Positions 1 through 9,740 of a DNA stretch of 64,000 nt are shown piece by piece; position 1 is the stretch's first letter; every line of letters begins with the position of its first letter. The DNA lies in NCBI GenBank assembly GCA_900472605.1, contig UCJD01000007.1, forward strand, positions 62,001-126,000, read 5' to 3'. The translations under genes were made by a program, and so were the position numbers. The DNA is from Hyphomicrobiales bacterium. Its GTDB lineage: Bacteria; Pseudomonadota; Alphaproteobacteria; Rhizobiales; Rhizobiaceae. The notes under the pieces were generated by a model, which was not told the origin of the DNA, searched no databases, and worked only from the letters and a program-made list of their open reading frames with translations.

Positions 1-2
1 GC

Positions 3-521
3 CTCGAGATGACGGCGCCGCCGAAGACGAGCCTGCCGGTGCCGGTCAACATCCAGACCGCCATCATGCGCGCGCCGGAAATTCCGCTGCCGTTCTACCG
101 CTATCTCTACCGCCAGGTCGGGGCGCGGTGGCAGTGGGTGGATCGCCTGAGGTTGAGCGACGAGGAACTGGCCAGCACGCTCTACGACAAGCGCAACACG
201 ATCTGCGTGCTCTACGTGAACGGCGCGCCCGCCGGGTTCTACGAGTATCTGACGATCGACGACGATACGATCGAGCTCAGCCACTTCGGGCTGATGGAGC
301 ACGCGCTGGGTCTCGGGATCGGCAAGTGGTTCCTGCTTCAGGCGCTCTATGCGATCTGGACGCAGAACCCTGTGCGCGTGACCACCACGACCAACAATCT
401 CGACCATCCCCGGGCGTTGCAGCTCTACCAGATGTTCGGCTTTTCTCCAGTTTCGACGGGCAGCGCGATCGTGCGGCCGCTCAGCGACAAGGAGTTGCTT
501 GAGCTCGCCAGGAGAAGCTAG
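3..521 (+). CDS. GNAT family N-acetyltransferase (probably 5'-partial)
   Basis: Predicted acetyl-CoA dependent N-acetyltransferase of about 170 residues; substrate unknown. The acetyl-CoA loop is visible as GLGIGKWFLLQAL around residues 100-112, followed by the usual NLDHPRALQLYQMFGF strand-helix near the C terminus. An ATG lies at base 9, but the two codons before it read Leu-Glu in frame and no ribosome binding site can be seen. As I recall, related rhizobial proteins carry an N-terminal stretch ending in LEM at this point, so the gene probably begins outside the window. Family call is firm; start and substrate are not. Confidence 0.8.
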   Translation, partial: LEMTAPPKTSLPVPVNIQTAIMRAPEIPLPFYRYLYRQVGARWQWVDRLRLSDEELASTLYDKRNTICVLYVNGAPAGFYEYLTIDDDTIELSHFGLMEHALGLGIGKWFLLQALYAIWTQNPVRVTTTTNNLDHPRALQLYQMFGFSPVSTGSAIVRPLSDKELLELARRS

Positions 522-629
522 CCTACGCGCTTTGGCTGTTTCTTCACATGACGGCATAAAGGCGCAAGGATCGGGTGGTTTCCACCGCAGTTGAAGCGCA
601 TTCAAGGCGAGTTCAGAAGGAGACTTGCC

Positions 630-1099
630 ATGATCGCTCTATCTTTCACCGCTATGCCAACTGCCGATGCCGAGACAATCTGGAACGGTGGGAATGACGC
701 CTATGGCCACTTGCCGGAGACGATGGTTTCCGATGGGCCGGGACATCCGTGCCGCCACTGCCTGAAGAACATAGATGCCGGCGACGCGCTTTACGTTTTC
801 GCATACCGCCCCTTCCCGGAGTTGCAGCCCTATGCGGAGACCGGACCGGTGTTCCTGCACCAGCAGCGATGCGAACGCTATGCGGCCGAGGAAGTGCTGC
901 CGCCTGTCCTGACCACCAGCCCCAACTTCATTTTGCGAGGCTATGGCAGTAACAACCGCATCGTCTACGGCACCGGCGCCGTGACCGATGTTACCGTATC
1001 CCTGCCTATGCGGCCAAACTTCTGTGCAAGCCCGAGGTTGCCTACGTGCATGTGCGCTCGGCGCGCAACAACTGCTATCAGTGCAGGATCGATGGATAG
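630..1099 (+). pseudogene. DUF1203 family protein, frameshifted
   Basis: An ATG at 630 preceded by GAAGGAG (616-622) opens a DUF1203-type protein (IALSFTAMPTADAE, then SDGPGHPCRHCLKNID and PYAETGPVFLHQQRCERY). The family reading is good to about base 995, where the frame is lost. The expected C terminus (IPAYAAKLLCKPEVAYVHVR, then SARNNCYQCRID) continues in another frame from 998 to a TAG at 1097-1099. Restoring one base in the ACCGT at 993-997, for instance a lost C giving ACC CGT, would join the two. It is either a recent pseudogene or a base-calling error. Left uncorrected, the first frame runs on to 1145 with an unrelated tail. Function of the family is unknown. Confidence 0.75.
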
Positions 1100-1104
1100 A
1101 GCAC

Positions 1105-1137
1105 GAAAAAAGCCGGTTGCGGAGAGAGCAACCGGCT
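1105..1137 (-). terminator. Rho-independent terminator of ald
   Basis: A perfect 10-bp stem (AGCCGGTTGC at 1111-1120 and GCAACCGGCT at 1128-1137, 7-nt loop) is followed on the minus strand by a run of Ts (As at 1106-1111 on the plus strand). It lies 24 bp past the ald stop codon. Confidence 0.85.
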
Positions 1138-1161
1138 TCAGTTGACGTAGCGCGATGGACT

Positions 1162-2280
<1,119 letters not shown>

Positions 2281-2397
2281 CGGGGCGCTCCTCCTCGTTT
2301 GTTTTATCAGCCTCGTCGCGCGAAGCGTTCACGAGGGAAATCCAATCACCGCGCGCACGAAATGTCCTTGCAAAGAGGATTTGCATGTACGGCATTT

Positions 2398-2444
2398 TTC
2401 GAAGAAAGATGCGTTCTGGACGCAATAATCGAAAGTTCTTCGAA
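2398..2444. promoter_or_regulatory. Inverted repeat at the lrp-like start, candidate operator
   Basis: TTCGAAGAA (2398-2406) and its exact complement TTCTTCGAA (2436-2444) flank 29 bp, and the right arm runs into the ATG of the regulator gene. Lrp-family proteins commonly bind such dyads and repress themselves, so this may serve both the regulator and divergent ald. Function is inferred from position and symmetry only. Confidence 0.4.
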
Positions 2445-2905
2445 TGTCGGAACTCGACGCTATCGATCATGCCATTTTGAAAGCGTTGCAATCGAACGCG
2501 CGGATTACCAATGCCGATCTTGCCGCCAAAGTCGGGCTCTCCGCATCCGCCTGTTCCAGGCGGCTCGACATACTGGACCGCAGCGGCGTCATCCTCGGTT
2601 ATCACGCGCATGTCTCGCCCAAGGCGCTCGACTACAAGATGATCGCCATCGTGCACATCTCGCTGTCCGGCCAGTTCGCCAAGACGCTGTCGGAATTCGA
2701 GACTGCCGTGAAGCGCTGTCCCAACGTGCTCGTCTGCTATCTGATGTCGGGCGAATACGACTATATCCTGCGCGTGGCGGCCCGCGATCTGGAGGACTAC
2801 GAACGCATCCATCGCGACTGGCTTTCGGCCCTGCCCCATGTCGTCAAGATCAATTCCAGCTTTGCCTTGCGCGAGGTGATGGACCGGCCCAATGTGGGCT
2901 TGTGA
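2444..2905 (+). CDS. Lrp/AsnC family transcriptional regulator (AldR-like)
   Basis: A 153-residue Lrp/AsnC protein. An N-terminal helix-turn-helix (ALQSNARITNADLAAKVGLS, then SACSRRLDILDRSGVI) covers roughly residues 10-55, followed by the RAM effector domain (IAVVHISL-type strand, CPNVLVCYLMSGEYDYILRV). These proteins form octamers that respond to amino acids. Divergence from ald makes it the likely alanine-responsive activator of that gene, by analogy with AldR/AlaR. The start codon overlaps a perfect inverted repeat, and the only purine run upstream is a weak GAAAG at 2431-2435, so translation may be modest. Confidence 0.93.
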   Translation: MSELDAIDHAILKALQSNARITNADLAAKVGLSASACSRRLDILDRSGVILGYHAHVSPKALDYKMIAIVHISLSGQFAKTLSEFETAVKRCPNVLVCYLMSGEYDYILRVAARDLEDYERIHRDWLSALPHVVKINSSFALREVMDRPNVGL

Positions 2906-2920
2906 CCAAGGAGCGGAATC

Positions 2921-2941
2921 ACTCGCCTGCGCGGGTGTTTC
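2921..2941 (+). terminator. Weak terminator after the lrp-like gene
   Basis: CACTCGC (2921-2927) pairs with GCGGGTG (2932-2938) around a 4-nt loop with one G-T pair, and is followed by TTT. The T-run is short, so termination may be partial. Confidence 0.4.
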
Positions 2942-2978
2942 CGAAATACGGCCGGGGCCGGTGCAGTAAGAAGACGCC

Positions 2979-3860
2979 ATGAAATCGAAGAGCCGGGGCT
3001 ATATTTTCGTTCTTCTGGCGATCACCATATTTTCCATCCAGGACGGCATCTCGAAGCATCTCGGCGGTGTCTATCCGCCCGTTTTTGTGACGATGATCCG
3101 CTATTGGGCATTCGGCCTCTTCACCATCGTTCTGGCTGCGAAGATGCGTGGCGGGATTATTGCCACGGCGCGCACCAGGCGGCCGGTCCTGCAGGTGATC
3201 CGAGGGCTGCTTCTCGCCGCCCAGGTGGTCGTCGTGATCAGCTGCTTCGCGGTGATCGGGCTCGCACACTCGCAGGCCATCTTCTCGGCGACACCGATCC
3301 TGATTGCGCTGCTGGCCATGCCGCTGCTTGGCGAGCGGGTCGGCTGGCGGCGGTGGACGGCGATCGGCGCGGGATTGGTCGGCGTGCTTCTGATCCTGAA
3401 GCCAGACAGCGGCTTCTTCGATGTCACGCTGCTGCTGGCGGTGCTTTCGTGCTTCCTCTTCGCTTTCTACGTCATCGCGACCCGGCTGGTCAGCCGCGAC
3501 GATTCATCGATGACGAGCTTTTTCTATACGGGTGTCGTCGGCGCCATCGCGATGACGCTCGTCGGGCCTTTCTACTGGACCTGGATGGCACCGGCGGACT
3601 GGGTGTGGATGGCGCTCGTCTGCATGACCAGCATATCGAGCCACTACTTCCTGATCCGTGCCTACGACATGCTCGATGCCGCAGCCGTCCAGCCGCTCAC
3701 CTATCTGCAACTCGTCTACGCCTCGATCATCGGGGTGACGATCTATGGAGAGACGCTCAGCCTGAACACGATCATCGGCTCCGTAATCGTCGTCGCCTCC
3801 GGCATTTTCACGATCTGGCGCGAGCATGTCGTTGCCCGCCGGGAAGCAACGCGGATGTAA
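2979..3860 (+). CDS. DMT/EamA family transporter
   Basis: A 293-residue inner membrane protein with about ten hydrophobic segments arranged as two EamA repeats (first starting YIFVLLAITIFSIQDGISKHL, second around FLFAFYVIATRLVSRDDSSM). Members of the drug/metabolite superfamily export amino acids, metabolites or S-adenosylmethionine; the substrate cannot be read from the sequence. It lies 73 bp after the lrp-like regulator in the same direction, so an amino-acid exporter partnered with that regulator is possible but unproven. Confidence 0.9.
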   Translation: MKSKSRGYIFVLLAITIFSIQDGISKHLGGVYPPVFVTMIRYWAFGLFTIVLAAKMRGGIIATARTRRPVLQVIRGLLLAAQVVVVISCFAVIGLAHSQAIFSATPILIALLAMPLLGERVGWRRWTAIGAGLVGVLLILKPDSGFFDVTLLLAVLSCFLFAFYVIATRLVSRDDSSMTSFFYTGVVGAIAMTLVGPFYWTWMAPADWVWMALVCMTSISSHYFLIRAYDMLDAAAVQPLTYLQLVYASIIGVTIYGETLSLNTIIGSVIVVASGIFTIWREHVVARREATRM

Positions 3861-3949
3861 AGATCGGTCGCGCAATTTTAGCGAATTGTATAAATTCATT
3901 TCAATCTACGCGACGTATGCTCTGACCAGTTCAATTTGGGAGAGGCGTC

Positions 3950-4282
3950 ATGCATAATCTCAACATTATTACCCGCAAGGCGGAACGCAAACCATGCCGG
4001 CTGTTTGGCAAGGTTCGTTACCTGACCAAGGAAGTCGATGCACGCATTCTGAACATGTCGATTTCGGGCGTTGCGCTTGAGGTCCGTTCGCCGCTACATG
4101 CCGCGTCAGGCAGCCGCGTGCAGATCCTCGCCGACGATCTCGGCGTTTTGCACGGCGTCATCCGCTGGAGCCACAATGGCCGCGTCGGCATCCAGTTCGA
4201 CCCAAACTCCAACGCCCGCGCCCAGGTCGCGTCCTACTTCCGATTCTTCCACAAGGAAGTGAAGCCGGTTCTGGCGCGATAG
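3950..4282 (+). CDS. PilZ domain protein
   Basis: A 110-residue single-domain PilZ protein, expected to bind cyclic di-GMP. The binding signature is present as RKAERKPCR near residues 10-18 (RxxxR) and NMSISGVAL near 38-46 (the [DN]xSxxG element). The remainder is the PilZ beta barrel ending in a short helix. No output domain is attached, so it would act through protein partners. The window also encodes two diguanylate cyclases (the GGDEF membrane protein and PleD), so the ligand is made in this cell. It stands alone between an exporter and cpdB. Confidence 0.9.
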   Translation: MHNLNIITRKAERKPCRLFGKVRYLTKEVDARILNMSISGVALEVRSPLHAASGSRVQILADDLGVLHGVIRWSHNGRVGIQFDPNSNARAQVASYFRFFHKEVKPVLAR

Positions 4283-4404
4283 GCTGCATTCGGCAAAGAT
4301 ATAGAAAAGCGATATTCCCCTGTCATTTTCGGGGTTTACTCCTTCGAAAATCACCCTACTCTCGCCGGCTGGCGGGTGCCGCGTGATGTTTTGAAGGAGT
4401 TTTC

Positions 4405-6393
4405 ATGTCTTCCAATCTTGATCTTCCACCGATGAGCCGTCGTTCTCTTCTCACCGGCATTGCCGCCACATCCGCACTCGTTTTTCTGCATCCATTCACC
4501 GCGCGCGCCGCCGCCAACCAGGCGCATCTCAGGCTGATGGAAACGACGGATATTCACGTCAACGTTTTCCCTTACGACTATTACGCCGACAAGCCGAACG
4601 ACACGATGGGGCTGGCGCGCACCGCGACAATCATCGATACGATCCGCGCCGAGGCGGCGAACTCGCTGCTAATCGACAATGGCGACGTTCTACAGGGCAA
4701 TCCGATGGGCGATTACATGGCCTATCAGCGTGGCTTGAAGGATGGCGATGTCCATCCCGTCATCAAGGCGATGAACACGCTCGGCTACACCGTCGGCACG
4801 CTCGGGAACCATGAGTTCAATTACGGCCTCGATTTCATGTTCAAGGTTCTGAACGGCGCGAACTTCCCGTTCGTCTGCGCCAACCTGACCAAGGGCAAGC
4901 TCGCCTCCGATCCGAAGAACGACGAGCTCTTCTTCAAGCCCTACATCATCGTGGAAAAGATGATCAAGGACGGGGCCGGCAATGAGAGCCCCGTGAAGAT
5001 CGGCTTCATCGGCTTCGTTCCGCCGCAGATCATGCTCTGGGATATCAAGAACCTCGAGGGCAAGGCGCAGACGCGCGATATCGTCGAAGCCGCCAAGGCA
5101 TGGGTGCCCGCGATGAAGGAAGCGGGCGCGGATATCGTCATTGCGCTCTCGCATTCGGGCATCGATGGCAGCGCGCCCACCGACAAGATGGAGAACGCAT
5201 CGCTGCATCTGGCCGCCGTCGACGGGATCGACGCGATCTTTACCGGTCACCAGCACCTCGTCTTCCCTGGGCCGAAGACCTGGGACGGCATTCAGAACGC
5301 CGATCCGGTCAAGGGAACGCTGCATGGCAAGCCGGCCGTCATGGCCGGCTTCTGGGGCTCGCACCTCGGACTGATCGACCTTCTGCTCGAGAAGGACGGC
5401 AAAAGCTGGAGGATCGTCGACTTCACGTCGGAAGCACGTCCGATCTATCACCGCGACGACAAGATGAAGGTCGTTGCCGACGTTGGCGACAAGAAGGACG
5501 TCGTCGACGCCGCAAAGGCGGAGCACGAGGCGACGCTCGCCTACGTCCGCACCCCCGTCGGCAAGACGTCGGCGCCGCTCTATTCCTACTTCGCACTGGT
5601 CGCCGATGATCCCTCCGTGCAGATCGTCAGCCAGGCGCAGATCTGGTACATCAAGCAGATGCTTGCCGATACCGAATACAAGGATCTTCCGGTGCTCTCG
5701 GCGGCGGCGCCCTTCAAGTCGGGCGGTCGCGGCGGCGCCGATTACTATACTGATGTTCCGGCCGGCGATCTCGCCATCAAGAACATCGCCGACCTCTATC
5801 TCTATCCGAACACCGTGCAGGCCGTCGTCATATCAGGCGAGCAGGTGAAGAACTGGCTGGAAATGTCGGCTGGCATGTTCAACGAGATCAAGGAAGGAAC
5901 GAAGGACGCCGAGCTTTTGAACGCCGACTTCCCGTCCTACAATTTCGATGTGATCGACGGCGTCACCTACCAGATCGATCTGGCGCAGCCGCGCAAATAC
6001 GACAACGACGGCAACGCCATCAACGCCGGGTCGAACCGCATCCAGAACCTTGCGTTCGACGGCAAGCCGATCGACCCGAAACAGAAGTTCGTGGTGGTGA
6101 CCAACAATTACCGCGCCGGCGGCGGCGGCAAGTTCCCTGACATCGCGGCCGACAAGGTGGTGTTCCAGGCGCCCGATACCAACCGCGACGTGATCGTGCG
6201 CTATGTGCACGAGCAGGGAACGATCAATCCGGCCGCCGATGGCAACTGGACGTTCAAGCCGGTGACGGGCGCGACCGCGACGTTCCAGAGCGGGCCGAAG
6301 GCGAAGCAGTTCATCGCCGACGTCAAGGGCGCGAAGATCGAGGACGCAGGCGAAGGTACCGACGGCTTCGCCAAGTTCCGGCTGGTTCTCTAA
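4405..6393 (+). CDS. cpdB: 2',3'-cyclic-nucleotide 2'-phosphodiesterase / 3'-nucleotidase
   Basis: A 662-residue periplasmic enzyme that opens 2',3'-cyclic nucleotides and removes 3' phosphates. The N terminus carries a twin-arginine signal (MSRRSLLTGIAATSALVF then an alanine-rich cleavage region), implying export after folding. Metallophosphatase motifs are complete: TTDIHVN, NGDVLQGNP, GNHEFNYG, SHSGID and GHQHLVFPG. The 5'-nucleotidase C-terminal domain follows, with the nucleotide-binding NNYRAGGGGKFP near residue 575. A GAAGGAG at 4393-4399 fixes the start. Single transcription unit, convergent with the LysR gene. Confidence 0.96.
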   Translation: MSSNLDLPPMSRRSLLTGIAATSALVFLHPFTARAAANQAHLRLMETTDIHVNVFPYDYYADKPNDTMGLARTATIIDTIRAEAANSLLIDNGDVLQGNPMGDYMAYQRGLKDGDVHPVIKAMNTLGYTVGTLGNHEFNYGLDFMFKVLNGANFPFVCANLTKGKLASDPKNDELFFKPYIIVEKMIKDGAGNESPVKIGFIGFVPPQIMLWDIKNLEGKAQTRDIVEAAKAWVPAMKEAGADIVIALSHSGIDGSAPTDKMENASLHLAAVDGIDAIFTGHQHLVFPGPKTWDGIQNADPVKGTLHGKPAVMAGFWGSHLGLIDLLLEKDGKSWRIVDFTSEARPIYHRDDKMKVVADVGDKKDVVDAAKAEHEATLAYVRTPVGKTSAPLYSYFALVADDPSVQIVSQAQIWYIKQMLADTEYKDLPVLSAAAPFKSGGRGGADYYTDVPAGDLAIKNIADLYLYPNTVQAVVISGEQVKNWLEMSAGMFNEIKEGTKDAELLNADFPSYNFDVIDGVTYQIDLAQPRKYDNDGNAINAGSNRIQNLAFDGKPIDPKQKFVVVTNNYRAGGGGKFPDIAADKVVFQAPDTNRDVIVRYVHEQGTINPAADGNWTFKPVTGATATFQSGPKAKQFIADVKGAKIEDAGEGTDGFAKFRLVL

Positions 6394-6403
6394 AAGATGT
6401 TGC

Positions 6404-6426
6404 AGGCGAGGCCGAGCGCCTCGCCT
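6404..6426. terminator. Hairpin between convergent cpdB and lysR
   Basis: A 9-bp stem (AGGCGAGGC at 6404-6412, GCCTCGCCT at 6418-6426) with a 5-nt loop lies between the two convergent stop codons and touches the lysR stop. There is no T-run on either side, so it is at best a weak or Rho-assisted terminator. Confidence 0.3.
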
Positions 6427-7402
6427 ACTCCGCCGCAAGCGGCAGGTCAGGGGCCTTTATCTCATTCAATGCAGCCGTGAAGTCCGCATGGTTCGGGCAA
6501 TTCGACAGCCGTGAATGGAAGGCTTCGATGAGCCACGTCGCCGCTGGCCCCGGAGGGTTTGCAATCCGGCGCATCGCATAGATCGGATACTCGCCCTGCT
6601 CATAGGCCGGCAGATCAAGATGAACGAGTACGCCGCTCGCCAAATCCTCGCGAATGATCGAGGCCGGCAGGCCACCCCATCCCAGGCCACCACGGATCAA
6701 TGCGTGCTTGGTGGCGATGTCGCTGACACGCCAGGTCTTGTATGACAGCACGTTGAAATCGCGGCCCTTGGTCAGTCCAGAGGCGTCGGTGACGACGAGC
6801 TGTACTTCCTCGCGCACATCCGCAAGCGTCAGCGGCCCCTCGATATCAGCCAGCGCGTGGGAGCGCGCGGCAACCGGGATCATGAAGGAATGGCCGATCT
6901 TTTCGACTGCGATCGAATCATCCTGCTTCAGGAGCGCCCCGCCGATGCCGATCGTGGCCTTGCCCGATAGAACGGCCTCCATGACCATGCCGAGCTCGCC
7001 GGCGTTGAGATTAAGCGTGACGGATGGAAAGCGATCGCGGAACTCCCGGAGCACGGCGACGACCGCCTGCGACGGCACCATGACGCTGATCGCCACATCC
7101 ACCTCGGCCTCCAGCCCTTCCTTCAGGCTCTTCACCCTCGCACGCATCACCTGCAGGTCGGTCATCAGCCGGCGGGCATCCTCGAGCATGGCCTTGCCTG
7201 CCTCGGTCAGCTTCGGCTGACGCGCGCCCGAGCGTTCGAACAGCTGCATTTCAAGCTGCGATTCAAGATTGGCGATGGTGTAGCTCACCACCGACTGGGC
7301 GCGATTGAGCACGCGGGAAGCGGCCGAGAAGCTGCCGGTCTCGGCAACGGTCAGGAAAACCTGCAGCTGATCCAGTGTCGGGTTGGGCAACATTACATCC
7401 AT
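6425..7402 (-). CDS. LysR family transcriptional regulator
   Basis: A 325-residue LysR-type regulator. The winged helix-turn-helix (LDQLQVFLTVAETGSFSAAS, RVLNRAQSVVSYTIANLE) occupies residues 10-70, followed by a periplasmic-binding-like effector domain. It diverges from the azoreductase gene with 135 bp between, so it probably controls azoR in response to a quinone, azo or oxidant signal. A second ATG three codons in (base 7393) has a better-placed GGATGG upstream and may be the true start. The inducer is not predictable. Confidence 0.92.
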   Translation of the reverse strand: MDVMLPNPTLDQLQVFLTVAETGSFSAASRVLNRAQSVVSYTIANLESQLEMQLFERSGARQPKLTEAGKAMLEDARRLMTDLQVMRARVKSLKEGLEAEVDVAISVMVPSQAVVAVLREFRDRFPSVTLNLNAGELGMVMEAVLSGKATIGIGGALLKQDDSIAVEKIGHSFMIPVAARSHALADIEGPLTLADVREEVQLVVTDASGLTKGRDFNVLSYKTWRVSDIATKHALIRGGLGWGGLPASIIREDLASGVLVHLDLPAYEQGEYPIYAMRRIANPPGPAATWLIEAFHSRLSNCPNHADFTAALNEIKAPDLPLAAE

Positions 7403-7410
7403 CCAATCGA

Positions 7411-7427
7411 TCGATAGTCTTGATCGA
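7411..7427. promoter_or_regulatory. Candidate LysR binding dyad
   Basis: TCGAT-N7-ATCGA, a perfect 5-bp-arm dyad just upstream of the LysR start in the lysR-azoR intergenic region. LysR proteins usually bind short AT-containing dyads here. Assignment rests on position and symmetry. Confidence 0.35.
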
Positions 7428-7537
7428 CATTATCCCAGTTTTTTCGATAGGCCGCTAGACCTATTTCTTCACTCGAAGACGCGGTTCGATCCTCCCCCAA
7501 TCGACCCGGAAACGCAAAGATCAAAGGATTATCAATC

Positions 7538-8152
7538 ATGTCGTCCATCTTGCTCCTGACCTCCAGCCCGCGCGCCGACTCGCTCTCGACCGATATCGCC
7601 GTAGACCTCGCCGCCAAGCTGCAGGCGCAGAAGTCCGGCAGTGTCGTCGTTCGCCGCGACCTCGCCGCCAACCCTCTCGCCCACATGGACGACACGTTCT
7701 CGATCGCCATCCGCAAGCCGGCCGACGCCCGTACTGCCGAGGAAAACGAAGCTGCGAAGATCTCCGACGAGCTGGTCAACGAGCTTCTGGCCGCCGACAC
7801 GATCGTCATCGGAACCGGCCTCATCAACTTCAACATCTATTCGTCGCTGAAGAGCTGGATCGACAACGTCGCCCGCGCCGGCCTGACCTTCAAGTACACG
7901 GAAAACGGCCCGGTGGGCCTTGTCACCGGCAAGAAGGTCTACGTGGTCCTGGCTTCGGGCGGCGTTTATTCGCAGGGTCCGGCTGCCGGAATGAACCATG
8001 CCGTTCCTTACCTGAAGACGGTTCTCGGCTTCCTCGGCCTGACCGACATCGAGACCATCTATGTCGAAGGCCTGGCTTTCGGTCCGGAAGCCGCCGAAAA
8101 GGCAATCGGCGCCGCCAAGGCCCGTGCGGAAGAGATCGCGCTCGCTGCCTGA
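7538..8152 (+). CDS. azoR: FMN-dependent NADH-azoreductase
   Basis: A 204-residue flavodoxin-fold quinone/azo reductase that uses NADH and FMN for two-electron reduction of quinones, giving protection against redox cycling. Family landmarks are LLTSSPRADSLS at the phosphate loop, GLINFNIYSSLKSWIDNVAR (where most members read PMYNF), AGLTFKYTENGPVGL and LASGGVYSQGP. The usual active-site Met-Tyr pair in the PMYNF loop is replaced by Leu-Ile, which may alter substrate preference. Divergent from its likely LysR regulator and followed by a strong terminator. Confidence 0.93.
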   Translation: MSSILLLTSSPRADSLSTDIAVDLAAKLQAQKSGSVVVRRDLAANPLAHMDDTFSIAIRKPADARTAEENEAAKISDELVNELLAADTIVIGTGLINFNIYSSLKSWIDNVARAGLTFKYTENGPVGLVTGKKVYVVLASGGVYSQGPAAGMNHAVPYLKTVLGFLGLTDIETIYVEGLAFGPEAAEKAIGAAKARAEEIALAA

Positions 8153-8175
8153 TAACCAACAGTAATCAAATCGGG

Positions 8176-8205
8176 AAGACGGTCGGCTTGCCGGCCGTCT
8201 TTTTG
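8176..8205 (+). terminator. Rho-independent terminator of azoR
   Basis: AAGACGGTCGGC (8176-8187) pairs with GCCGGCCGTCTT (8190-8201) with one G-T pair, followed by TTTTG. It lies 23 bp past the azoR stop. Confidence 0.85.
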
Positions 8206-8222
8206 TTTGCGGGTACTTGCAG

Positions 8223-9503
8223 TTAGCCGGCAACCGTGACGTCGTGGACGCCGGTCCGACCGAAGACGCAGTTCCGGCCGTTCTTCTTCGCCTGATACAG
8301 TCGCTCGTCGGCGGCCGACAAGATCATGGTGAACGCATCGCCGTCTTCGGTGGCCGTCGCGACGCCGATGCTGATCGTTACCGGCTTACCATCGGGCGTA
8401 GAGACGCTGCTTTCGATCGTCCAGCGCAGCCTTTCGGCAAGACGCAAGCCCTCTGCGTGATCGGTCACGGGGCAAATCGCCACGAATTCCTCGCCGCCGA
8501 ACCGGAACACCCGGTCGCCAGCCCGCAGGATCGAACCCAGGCGGGCAGCGATGGCGCGCAGGACGTCGTCGCCTTGCAGATGACCGAACACGTCGTTGAC
8601 GTTCTTGAAGTGATCGGCGTCGAGGATCATCACCGTGGCGGACTGTCCCTGGCGCAACGATTCGCGGATCATGACCGGCGCTTCAAGCTCCATGCGCGTG
8701 CGGTCATAAAGCCCGGTCAGCACATCCCTGCCCGTGCGGCTCAAGAGATCGTTGTAACGCTCGCGGAAGGTCAGATCGCTGAAGATATCGCCGATGGGGC
8801 GTGCGCTCGATGTGGTGACAGCGCGGCCGATCCATTTCTCGTAGATTGCGAAGAGCACCGTGTAGATGCAGACGGCGAACATCTTTGCCTTCCATCCGCC
8901 CCAGAAGGCGGCGAGCGGCACGCCGACCGAATAGTGCAACGCACCGAAGAAGGCGATCTGGTCGAAGGTCAGCAGCACGAAGCCGCAGATCATGAAGCGC
9001 AGGATGGGCCGCTGCCTGAGGTAGCGGCCTAGTCGCTCATAGAGAAGGATGATGCCGATGGCGTCGAGATAGAGGATGGCCGTGCCCCAGAGCATCAGCC
9101 AACCCATTTCCTTCAGAAACTCATCGCTCGGCAGCGTGCCGGGTGTCAGCTCGAGCGGCGCGTGCCACTGGATGATCCAGGCGATCGCGACCGTCAGCAG
9201 GTTACCGATGAAGAGCCCATAGATCGGCTGGCGGACGACGGCGGCATCCTCCTGAAGATAGAGCATCAGGATCATCATCAATTTGCCGGTGAAGAACACC
9301 GATGATCCCGGCGAGACGATGCCGAACGGCAACTCGACATAAAAGACCGCCGCGAGGTAGGTCTCCATGAAGTGCATGACGCCGAGCGCGGTCAGGAATA
9401 TGCCAAGGCCGATGCGGGCGCGAAAATGCAGCAGCGTCACCATCAGCGCGAAGTAGCCGATAGCCTCGACGACGAAGAGGATGAGATTGACGTTTGCGAT
9501 CAA
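8223..9503 (-). CDS. Membrane-bound diguanylate cyclase (GGDEF)
   Basis: A 426-residue protein with an N-terminal membrane region of six or seven hydrophobic helices (residues 1-230) and a C-terminal GGDEF domain that makes cyclic di-GMP. The active-site loop reads FRFGGEEF, and RAGD five residues before it is a complete RxxD inhibitory site, so product feedback is expected. DADHFKNVNDVFGH is the metal/nucleotide segment. I do not recognise the membrane sensor as a named family. The best start is a TTG at 9503 with GGGAGG eight bases upstream (9512-9517). It converges on azoR and is probably monocistronic. Confidence 0.92.
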   Translation of the reverse strand: MIANVNLILFVVEAIGYFALMVTLLHFRARIGLGIFLTALGVMHFMETYLAAVFYVELPFGIVSPGSSVFFTGKLMMILMLYLQEDAAVVRQPIYGLFIGNLLTVAIAWIIQWHAPLELTPGTLPSDEFLKEMGWLMLWGTAILYLDAIGIILLYERLGRYLRQRPILRFMICGFVLLTFDQIAFFGALHYSVGVPLAAFWGGWKAKMFAVCIYTVLFAIYEKWIGRAVTTSSARPIGDIFSDLTFRERYNDLLSRTGRDVLTGLYDRTRMELEAPVMIRESLRQGQSATVMILDADHFKNVNDVFGHLQGDDVLRAIAARLGSILRAGDRVFRFGGEEFVAICPVTDHAEGLRLAERLRWTIESSVSTPDGKPVTISIGVATATEDGDAFTMILSAADERLYQAKKNGRNCVFGRTGVHDVTVAG

Positions 9504-9740
9504 CGCCGCGACCTCCCGTCAAGGCGATTTGGCGGTTGCGCCAAGCTTATGACACCACGCCATGCCATCTTGACCACTCTGTCGGTGGCATTGGAAGGAG
9601 ATTTGCGGCGGGCATTCTGAGGCACTGGATATTCCTGCGATGTCTGCTGAGCGCAGGATCGCCGCAATGTTTTAAGATAGCATGAGGGAATGGCCACGCC
9701 GCCGCTTGACACGCGCTGAGCGCGCGCCAGCCGTTCGCTG

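Noticed and set aside
4317..4335. CCCC-N10-GGGG-TTT after the PilZ gene as a terminator
   Set aside because: Only four pairs and a 10-nt loop; too weak to call.
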